Below are positions 1-5,203 of a stretch of 5,203 nucleotides of DNA, one piece after another. Position numbers and translations under genes: made by a program. Position 1 is the stretch's first letter, and each line of letters opens with the position of its first letter. A model generated the notes under the pieces. That model was not told the origin of the DNA. It saw only the letters and a list, made by a program, of their open reading frames with translations, and ran no database searches. The DNA comes from Syntrophobacterales bacterium (GTDB lineage: Bacteria; Desulfobacterota; Desulfobaccia; Desulfobaccales; 0-14-0-80-60-11). The DNA lies in the NCBI GenBank assembly GCA_023229795.1, contig JALNYP010000092.1:5941-11143 (forward strand), in the 5' to 3' direction.

Positions 1-3000
1 ATAGCCGTCACCCGCTGGCGCGAAGACACTACCTGCGACAACTGGGGCACGTTCTGTTACCTCCGCGACGTGACGAGCGGGGAATTCTGGTCCACCGCAT
101 ATCAGCCAACCCTCAAGCGATCCGGGAATTTTGAGGCGATTTTCTCGGAAGGGCGAGCCGAGTTTCGCTGCCGCCAACAGGACTTTGACGCATATACGGA
201 GATCGTGGTGTCGTCCGAGGACGATATCGAGTTGCACCGCCTCACCATTACCAATCGCGCTCGGACCACGAGAGAGATCGAGGTAACGAGTTACGCGGAA
301 GTGGTCCTGGCGCCGCCTGCCGCGGAGGCCCTGCATCCGGCGTTCAGCAATCTCTTTGTGCAGTCCGAGATTCTCCGCGACCGGCAGGCGATCCTCTGCA
401 CCCGCCGGCCCCGCTCCCTTGACGAGCAGGCGCTCTGGATGGTTCACCTGATGGCGGTGCATGGGGGGGAGATTGGCGAGATTTCCTACGAGACTGACCG
501 CATGCAGTTCATCGGCCGCGGCCGGACCGTCGCCGATCCCCAGGCGATGTGCGGTCCAGCGGCGCTCTCGGGCAGCGAGGGCTCAGTACTGGACCCGATT
601 GTCGCCATCCGATATCGGCTAGCGATCGATCCGGGAGAATCGGTAACGGTCAATGTGGTCTCCGGCGTCGGCGAAACCCGCGAGGCCTGCTTGGGCCTGG
701 TAGAAAAATACCATGATCGTCGTCTGGCGGATCGCGTCTTTGATCTGGCCTGGACGCATAACCAGGTGGCCCTGCGGCAGATCAATGCCTCAGAGGCCGA
801 CGCCCAGCTCTACTGTCGCCTGGCGAGTTCGGTAATTTACGCCAATGCATCGCTCAGAGCCGACCCGAGCGTCCTCATCAAGAACCGCCGCGGGCAATCC
901 GGTCTTTGGGGCTACGCTATATCCGGCGATTTGCCCATCGTGCTGCTGCAGATTGAAGATCCGGCCAATATCGATTTGGTGCGCCAACTCATACAGGCCC
1001 ATGCCTACTGGCGTTTAAAAGGATTGGCGGTGGACCTGATGATCTGGAATGAAGATCACGCCGGTTACCGGCAACTGCTCCACGACCAGATCATGGGACT
1101 CATTGCCGCAGGGGTCGAAGCCAGCGAGATAGACCGGCCAGGCGGCATTTTCGTAAGACCTGCGGACCAGATATCGGAAGAAGACCGCATTCTGTTCCAA
1201 ACGGTGGCTCGCGCCATCATCACCGATAGCCGGGGGGCGCTGGAGGACCAGCTCGACCGCCGGGGCCAGGTGGAAGTGACCGTATCGCCGCTGACGCCGA
1301 CCCGAACCCACCGCGCCGATCCTGCGGGGAAAGTCGAGTTTTCCCGCGGCGATCTGATGTTTTTCAACGGCCTGGGCGGATTCACCCCTGACGGACGCGA
1401 ATATGTCATTACCACCGCGGACCAGCAGGTGACCCCGGCGCCATGGGTAAATGTGCTGGCCAACCCGCACTTCGGAACCGTCATCTCGGAAAGCGGCCTG
1501 GCCTATACCTGGAGCGAGAATGCCCACGAGTTCCGCCTCACTCCCTGGGGGAACGATCCCGTGAGCGATGCGAGCGGCGAAGCCTTTTACCTGCGTGACG
1601 AAGAGACCGGCCACTTCTGGTCCCCCATGCCGCTGCCCAGTCGTGGTGCGACGCCTTACGCCAGCCGCCACGGCTTCGGCTACAGCGTGTTCGAGCATAC
1701 CGAGGACGGCGTGAGCACAGAGGTGTGGGTTTACGTGGCCTTGGATGCACCGATCAAGTTCACGGTGCTCAAAGTGCGGAACGTGTCAGGCCGGTCCCGC
1801 CGGCTCTCCGCTACGGGCTATGTAGAATGGGTTCTGGGAGAGCAGCGGTCGAAAACCAACATGCACGTGGTCACCGAAGTTGACCCGAATAGCGGCGCGC
1901 TCTTGGCGCACAACTCCTATAACACGGAGTTTACCGATCGGGTTGCCTTCTTCAAGGTGGACGCTATGACCCGGACCTTGAGCGGCGACCGGACTGAATT
2001 CCTGGGACGTAACGGCACGCCACGCAGTCCTGCCGCGATGTCCCGGTTGCGGCTGTCTGGAAAGGTAGGAGCAGGTTTGGACCCCTGTGCCGCGCTGCAG
2101 GTTCCTTTCGAGTTGGCCAACGGGCAAGAGCGTGAGCTCGTTTTCATGCTCGGCGTCGGGCGAGACGTCGATGACGCCAGGGACCTCGTGCAGCGCTTTC
2201 AAAGCTCAACAGAGGCGCGCGGCGCCCTCGATGTGGTGTGGCATTACTGGAATCATACTCTCGGCGCCGTGCAAGTGGAAACCCCCGACCAGTCCCTCAA
2301 CGTGCTCACGAACGGCTGGCTGTTATACCAGACTCTGGCGTGCCGCGTTTGGGCGCGCAGCGGTTACTACCAGTCGGGGGGCGCCTTCGGTTTCCGCGAT
2401 CAATTGCAGGACGTGATGGCGCTGATCTACGCCGAGCCGCACCTGGTGCGCGACCACCTGCTCCTGTGCGCCTCCCGCCAGTTCCCGGAAGGAGATGTCC
2501 AGCATTGGTGGCACCCCCCCTGGGGCCGTGGGGTCCGTACCCATTGCTCCGATGATTACCTCTGGCTGCCGTTGGCGACGTGCCGTTACGTCCTGAACAC
2601 CGGAGACACCGGCGTGTTGGATGAGTCTTTCCATTTCATTCAAGGCCGCCCGGTAAACGAGGAGGAGGACTCGTATTACGATCTGCCCAACCAGTCTCCA
2701 GATGTGGCCAGTTTGTATGACCACTGTGTTCGAGCCATCCTGAGGGGCCTCAGATTTGGTGTGCACGGCTTGCCGCTCATGGGCTCCGGCGACTGGAATG
2801 ACGGCATGAACCTGGTGGGCGCACACGGCAAAGGGGAAAGCGTCTGGTTGGGCTTTTTCCTTTATGAAGTGCTCACACGGTTCGCCGAGGTGGCCCGGAT
2901 GCAGGGAGATGTGTCCTTCGCCGAGCGTTGCGCCGATGAGGCAGACAGGCTGCGCCGCAATATCGAGGCGCATGGCTGGGACGGCGAGTGGTATCGCCGC

Positions 3001-3777
3001 GCCTACTTCGACGACGGTTCACCGCTGGGGTCAGCGCACAACCCCGAATGCCGGATCGATTCGATTTCGCAGAGCTGGTCCGTTCTATCCGGTGCGGGAG
3101 ATGCGGGGCGGGCTCGCCTGGCCATGGAAGCCGTGGATCAACGCCTGGTTCGCCGGGAGCAGGCGCTCATCCAACTCCTGGATCCGCCGTTTGACAAGTC
3201 GGATCTGAATCCCGGCTATATCAAAGGGTACGTCCCCGGGGTGAGAGAGAACGGCGGGCAATACACGCACGCGGCGATCTGGGCGGCGATGGCCTTCGCG
3301 GCCTTGGGCGACAGGGTGCGCGCCTGGGACCTCCTGGCATTGATCAACCCGGTGAACCATACCAGATCTCCCGAGGGGATTGCCATCTACAAAGTAGAAC
3401 CCTACGTCGTGGCGGCCGACGTCTATGCGCTCTCGCCTCATACTGGCCGCGGTGGCTGGACGTGGTACACGGGGTCGGCCGGCTGGATGTACCGGTTGAT
3501 TGTAGAATCACTCCTGGGACTGAGGCTGGAGGTGGACAGGCTGCGGTTCACGCCCTGCCTCCCGGCGGATTGGCCGGGCTTCACCATGCACTACCGGTAT
3601 CGGGAGACGGTCTACCACATCGCCGTCCAGCGCCCTCCGGCCGAGAATTACGAGACGAGTGTGACCGTTGATGGCGTCGACCAACCCGATAACACAATTC
3701 CCCTGGTTGACGACCATCAGGAACACTATGTCGAGGTAAGCATCCCCGACGTGGTGCGCAGTCAAACGCAGAATTGA
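1..3777 (+). CDS. ndvB: Cyclic beta-1,2-glucan synthase, C-terminal part (5' end outside window)
   Basis: This is the C-terminal 1258 residues of a cyclic beta-1,2-glucan synthase, a very large inner-membrane enzyme (about 2,800 residues in the family). It makes periplasmic cyclic glucans from UDP-glucose. The frame is open at base 1, beginning AVTRWREDTT, so the true start and the GT84 transferase domain are upstream; the GTG at 70 is internal. Residues about 1-235 form a first GH94-type beta-sandwich. About 240-430 is a helical linker (GLWGYAISGDLP at 301-312). About 454-735 is a second sandwich, starting FFNGLGGF. About 745-1170 is a GH94 alpha/alpha barrel, followed by a short beta tail. 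The barrel keeps GFRDQLQD (797-804), HWWHPPWGRG (835-844), DWND (931-934, containing the family's general acid) and NGGQYTHAA (1084-1092), so it looks active. In studied homologues this domain sets glucan chain length by phosphorolysis. No frameshift or internal stop is seen. A stand-alone 1,2-beta-oligoglucan phosphorylase is less likely, because the frame runs on upstream and there are two sandwich units. Confidence 0.93.
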   Translation: MAVTRWREDTTCDNWGTFCYLRDVTSGEFWSTAYQPTLKRSGNFEAIFSEGRAEFRCRQQDFDAYTEIVVSSEDDIELHRLTITNRARTTREIEVTSYAEVVLAPPAAEALHPAFSNLFVQSEILRDRQAILCTRRPRSLDEQALWMVHLMAVHGGEIGEISYETDRMQFIGRGRTVADPQAMCGPAALSGSEGSVLDPIVAIRYRLAIDPGESVTVNVVSGVGETREACLGLVEKYHDRRLADRVFDLAWTHNQVALRQINASEADAQLYCRLASSVIYANASLRADPSVLIKNRRGQSGLWGYAISGDLPIVLLQIEDPANIDLVRQLIQAHAYWRLKGLAVDLMIWNEDHAGYRQLLHDQIMGLIAAGVEASEIDRPGGIFVRPADQISEEDRILFQTVARAIITDSRGALEDQLDRRGQVEVTVSPLTPTRTHRADPAGKVEFSRGDLMFFNGLGGFTPDGREYVITTADQQVTPAPWVNVLANPHFGTVISESGLAYTWSENAHEFRLTPWGNDPVSDASGEAFYLRDEETGHFWSPMPLPSRGATPYASRHGFGYSVFEHTEDGVSTEVWVYVALDAPIKFTVLKVRNVSGRSRRLSATGYVEWVLGEQRSKTNMHVVTEVDPNSGALLAHNSYNTEFTDRVAFFKVDAMTRTLSGDRTEFLGRNGTPRSPAAMSRLRLSGKVGAGLDPCAALQVPFELANGQERELVFMLGVGRDVDDARDLVQRFQSSTEARGALDVVWHYWNHTLGAVQVETPDQSLNVLTNGWLLYQTLACRVWARSGYYQSGGAFGFRDQLQDVMALIYAEPHLVRDHLLLCASRQFPEGDVQHWWHPPWGRGVRTHCSDDYLWLPLATCRYVLNTGDTGVLDESFHFIQGRPVNEEEDSYYDLPNQSPDVASLYDHCVRAILRGLRFGVHGLPLMGSGDWNDGMNLVGAHGKGESVWLGFFLYEVLTRFAEVARMQGDVSFAERCADEADRLRRNIEAHGWDGEWYRRAYFDDGSPLGSAHNPECRIDSISQSWSVLSGAGDAGRARLAMEAVDQRLVRREQALIQLLDPPFDKSDLNPGYIKGYVPGVRENGGQYTHAAIWAAMAFAALGDRVRAWDLLALINPVNHTRSPEGIAIYKVEPYVVAADVYALSPHTGRGGWTWYTGSAGWMYRLIVESLLGLRLEVDRLRFTPCLPADWPGFTMHYRYRETVYHIAVQRPPAENYETSVTVDGVDQPDNTIPLVDDHQEHYVEVSIPDVVRSQTQN

Positions 3778-3788
3778 TCCCTGAAAGA

Positions 3789-3823
3789 AAATGGCCGACC
3801 CGGTTTCCCTGAATCGGCCATTT
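3789..3823. terminator. Hairpin terminator after the glucan synthase gene, probably bidirectional
   Basis: A perfect 10-bp inverted repeat, aaatggccga at 3789-3798 and tcggccattt at 3814-3823, encloses a 15-nt loop. It starts 11 bases after the glucan synthase stop codon. On the + strand the stem runs into only a short T run (TTTCC). On the - strand it runs into TTTTCTTTC, which is the better U-tract. It therefore probably ends the glucan synthase message and may also stop transcripts arriving from the right. Confidence 0.7.
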
Positions 3824-3832
3824 CCTGCCCCA

Positions 3833-3850
3833 GCAAGGTAGGCACCTTGC
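3833..3850. repeat. Small inverted repeat (7-bp stem, 4-nt loop)
   Basis: The arms gcaaggt (3833-3839) and accttgc (3844-3850) form a perfect 7-bp stem with loop aggc. No T-run follows on either strand, so it is not a terminator by itself. It lies 9 bases to the right of the larger hairpin at 3789-3823. It could be part of a folded 3' region of a minus-strand transcript, or simply chance. Confidence 0.4.
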
Positions 3851-3952
3851 CGTCTTGCCTTACTTGGTCTTGTCGTGCTTTGCCATGTTTTAGGTCAAAA
3901 ACAATGTACAAGGAAGCAAGAAGTGTTTTAATAATAAAGTTTATGTCTTCGT
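3851..3952. other. AT-rich spacer, no gene seen
   Basis: This stretch between the hairpins has no convincing open frame on either strand. It is where the composition changes from the GC-rich glucan synthase gene to AT-rich sequence. The only frame noted is an 8-codon one on the minus strand (3860-3886) without a ribosome binding site. Weak promoter-like hexamers occur on the minus strand, but none is close enough to consensus to annotate. Confidence 0.5.
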
Positions 3953-3981
3953 AAATAAAAAAGGGACGAAAATAGTCCCTT
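3953..3981 (-). terminator. Rho-independent terminator of the small membrane-peptide gene
   Basis: Read on the minus strand, the arms AAGGGAC (3981-3975) and GTCCCTT (3967-3961) form a perfect 7-bp stem around a 7-nt loop. The stem runs directly into a T-rich tract (TTTTTTATTT including the stem end), the classic intrinsic terminator shape. It begins 30 bases after the stop codon of the 32-codon gene at 4012-4110, which it most likely serves. On the plus strand the stem is followed by AAATTTTCTTT, so some activity in that direction is possible. Confidence 0.8.
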
Positions 3982-4011
3982 AAATTTTCTTTATGTGTCC
4001 ATTTTGTTTTA

Positions 4012-4110
4012 TTAGGGGAATTTAATCATACTCCAGACATAGAAGAGTAAGCCCACAACCACAAATAAAGCACAAAGATAAAGGAATAATTTTCTCAAGT
4101 CTTTAAGCAT
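4012..4110 (-). CDS. Small single-span membrane peptide, 32 residues, function unknown
   Basis: I do not recognise this protein. The frame starts at ATG 4110 and ends at TAA 4014-4012. It begins MLKDLRKLF and ends SMIKFP. Residues about 9-29 are an unbroken hydrophobic stretch rich in L, V, F and Y, enough for one membrane helix. K3, R6 and K7 precede it, so the positive-inside rule predicts a cytoplasmic N-terminus. The start is well fixed: GGAG at 4123-4120 sits 9 bases upstream, and an in-frame TAA (4119-4117) rules out an earlier start. An intrinsic terminator follows 30 bases after the stop. GC is about 33%, far below the neighbouring glucan synthase. The gene is monocistronic as seen and convergent with the glucan synthase. 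It could be a small accessory subunit of a membrane complex, a stress peptide or a toxin-like peptide; nothing in the sequence decides between these. Confidence 0.62.
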   Translation of the reverse strand: MLKDLRKLFLYLCALFVVVGLLFYVWSMIKFP

Positions 4111-4119
4111 CGCCTTTTA

Positions 4120-4123
4120 CTCC
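4120..4123 (-). promoter_or_regulatory. Shine-Dalgarno site of the small membrane-peptide gene
   Basis: On the minus strand GGAG lies 9 bases before ATG 4110, within the usual spacing. Together with the in-frame stop at 4119-4117 it selects this ATG as the start. It is a main reason for treating such a short frame as a gene. Confidence 0.6.
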
Positions 4124-4154
4124 ACACCGTAGTTAATAGGAAAGACAACCACGA

Positions 4155-4160
4155 AGTATA
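4155..4160 (-). promoter_or_regulatory. Possible -10 box for the small membrane-peptide gene
   Basis: TATACT on the minus strand (4160-4155) matches the sigma-70 -10 consensus at five of six positions. It would give a leader of roughly 35-40 bases before ATG 4110. No good -35 box stands 16-18 bases upstream. A TTGACC (4167-4162) is close to the -35 consensus but overlaps this region, and its only partner would be a TATTAA 23 bases downstream, which is too far. The call is tentative. Confidence 0.25.
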
Positions 4161-4175
4161 TGGTCAAGCAATTTC

Positions 4176-5019
4176 ACAGTTGTCCGGCACGCTAATTGAA
4201 TAGCAAGGGTTGTCGGTTGTCTGGTGGACGAAGACCAAGTAAGGCCCACAAATCCATACGTTCCAGGAGCATGGTTTGGGCCAGGCGAGTGAGTTCCAGA
4301 AGTCCCCAGCCCGCCTTGGTCTTGAACTTGACCCACACCAGCAGCAGGTAAGCGATCAAGGCCGTCCAGATTTGGATCAGCACCGCATTCTTGGAGGTCC
4401 CGTAAAAGGCCTTAATTTTCAGGTTTTGCTTGATCCACTTGAAAAAGAGTTCTACCTGCCAGCGGCGGCGGTAGAGCTCGGCTACCTCCAGGGCAGACAG
4501 GTCCAGGCGGTTGGTTAAAAAGACATATTCCTTGCTGGTCTCCGGGTCCCGGTAATGCACCCGGCGCAGTGGCTCAGGGTAGCAGGCCTGGCCCTTGGGG
4601 GAACTCAAGCGGATGACCTGATCGGCCAGGACTGGCCCGGAAGCCGGCTGCTCCTGGATAACCTTATAGCAAGAGTTGCTTTTTAGCCGGGTCACAAACC
4701 AGACGGTGTCTTGGTGCAATTGGTAAAGCCAGGCATAATCCAGGTAGGCCCTGTCGAAGATCAACAGATCACCCGGCTGGAAGCGTAGGCCTTGGACGGC
4801 CTGGAGGTCATGGGTCTTGCCGTCCGTGACCAGGACACACTGGGGCAGCAAGCCGGTGAGGACGGTATGCAACTTAATGGCCCCCTTGCGGGTCCGAAAC
4901 ATGGCCCAGGGAAACACCGCCGCGCACAGGTCAATGGTAGTGGCATCGATGATTTTGATCTGCGGAGCCTTTTGGGGCTGTGGCGCCAACTCGGCGGAGA
5001 GCCGCTCATACAGCTTATA
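4176..5019 (-). mobile_element. IS4-family insertion sequence, 3' part only
   Basis: This is the part of an IS4-type element that carries the C-terminal transposase remnant and the adjoining element end. The exact end is uncertain. The transposase stop is at 4194-4192, and elements of this type usually end a few tens of bases later. The sequence around 4176-4190 (acagttgtccggcac, plus strand) is a plausible terminal repeat. The partner repeat is not in the window, so neither the terminal inverted repeats nor a target duplication can be checked. The other side is cut at about 5019, next to a second insertion sequence. Confidence 0.5.
4192..5019 (-). pseudogene. IS4-family DDE transposase, N-terminus missing
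   Basis: In intact elements this cut-and-paste transposase binds the element ends and catalyses excision and insertion. The remnant reads YKLYERLSAE and then 265 more residues counted from the TTG at 4989, ending PLLFN. Counting from that TTG, the DDE triad is visible: D15 in IIDATTID, D79 in FDRAYLDY and E180. The IS4 signature Y-x2-R-x3-E-x6-K is complete (Y173, R176, E180, K187 in YRRRWQVELFFKWIK). An in-frame TAA at 5022-5020 blocks extension, and no recognisable N-terminal DNA-binding domain follows it. About 100-150 residues expected for the family are absent. Family homology starts abruptly at 5019, as expected if another element inserted there. TTG 4989 has no evident ribosome binding site, so a functional short protein is unlikely. 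The catalytic core itself looks undamaged, which points to a recent disruption. Confidence 0.85.
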
Positions 5020-5203
5020 TTACTCAGGCCAATTAATGGTTCTCATTTTATGCGACGGCGTACCGCACATGTTTTCCATGAAAATATTTCGCCACGATAT
5101 GAGCTTGCATTTGGCGTTTACGTAGATAGCTCCGGACATTTTTAACCAATTCGCCTTGCTGACTGGGGCGATTTTTTCTGATGGTATTGCTCTTCACGTC
5201 TTG
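5020..5203 (-). mobile_element. End of a second insertion sequence, probably IS630-like, inserted into the IS4 transposase gene
   Basis: The sequence starts abruptly where homology to the IS4 transposase stops. It carries the 3' end of another transposase-like gene whose stop lies about 28 bases from the junction, typical of a compact insertion sequence. The junction contains TATA (minus strand 5020-5017), and IS630/Tc1-type elements insert at TA and duplicate it. The exact boundary is ambiguous by 2-4 bases because of the repeated TA. The other end and any inverted repeat lie beyond the window. Confidence 0.45.
5048..5203 (-). CDS. C-terminal fragment of a transposase, probably IS630 family (5' end outside window)
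   Basis: The last 51 codons of a minus-strand gene are visible. The frame is open at the window edge (QDVKSNTIRK) and ends with TAA at 5050-5048. The fragment is strongly basic and contains VRSYLRKRQ, then KYFHGKHVRYAVA at its end. Many IS630-type transposases end with a helix of the form VRSxLRxxQ followed by an aromatic pair and a terminal RYA-like motif, and that resemblance, recalled rather than searched, is the basis of the call. The DDE catalytic residues would lie to the right of the window, so activity cannot be judged. A different transposase family, or an unrelated basic protein, remains possible. Confidence 0.5.
   Translation of the reverse strand, partial: QDVKSNTIRKNRPSQQGELVKNVRSYLRKRQMQAHIVAKYFHGKHVRYAVA

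Noticed and set aside
70..72. GTG as the start of the glucan synthase gene
   Set aside because: The same frame continues to base 1 with conserved family sequence (AVTRWREDTT), so the real start is upstream of the window.
1015..1698. Long minus-strand open frame of 227 codons inside the glucan synthase gene
   Set aside because: It lies wholly within a well-supported coding region and shows no recognisable family motif. Long antisense frames are common opposite GC-rich genes.
2323..2973. Minus-strand open frame of 216 codons opposite the GH94 catalytic region
   Set aside because: The plus strand here encodes the conserved barrel motifs. The antisense product has no family features and no ribosome binding site worth noting.
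3860..3886. Eight-codon minus-strand frame (MAKHDKTK)
   Set aside because: There is no Shine-Dalgarno sequence upstream and it is too short to judge. The lysine-rich content is not evidence enough for a gene or leader peptide.
4192..4989. Reading the TTG at 4989 as the start of a functional 265-residue transposase
   Set aside because: Transposase-like residues continue for ten codons upstream of the TTG. No ribosome binding site is evident, and the DNA-binding N-terminus would be absent.
4792..5145. Plus-strand open frames of 117 and 102 codons opposite the transposase remnants
   Set aside because: They run across the junction between two different mobile elements and oppose recognisable transposase sequence, so they are shadows.

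Overview
The window looks like chromosomal DNA of a Gram-negative bacterium. The main clue is a GC-rich gene for a cyclic beta-1,2-glucan synthase (NdvB/ChvB/Cgs type), a family best known from Proteobacteria. Species or phylum cannot be fixed from this sequence. The insertion-sequence remnants on the right fit many proteobacterial or Desulfobacterota-like genomes, and I would not go further than that.

Layout. Positions 1-3777 (+) are the C-terminal 1258 codons of the glucan synthase. The reading frame is already open at base 1, so the membrane and glycosyltransferase part lies to the left of the window. Positions 3778-4011 are a spacer that becomes AT-rich and holds two good hairpin terminators and one small extra hairpin. 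Positions 4012-4110 (-) hold a gene of only 32 codons for a single-span membrane peptide, with a Shine-Dalgarno sequence, a stop codon that fixes its start, and its own terminator. Positions 4192-5019 (-) are the C-terminal two thirds of an IS4-family DDE transposase whose N-terminus is missing. Positions 5020-5203 (-) appear to be the end of a second insertion sequence, probably IS630-like, carrying the last 51 codons of its transposase.

How the parts relate. The glucan synthase is an intact-looking housekeeping or envelope gene that ends at a terminator. The two transposase fragments are best explained by nesting: an IS630-like element, a group that inserts at TA, landed inside the IS4-family transposase gene and separated its N-terminal part, which would lie to the right of the window. 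The IS4-type element itself ends just upstream of the small membrane-peptide gene, so it may have replaced or altered that gene's promoter. No CRISPR array, tRNA, rRNA or recognisable defence system is present. The least explained item is the 32-residue membrane peptide gene.
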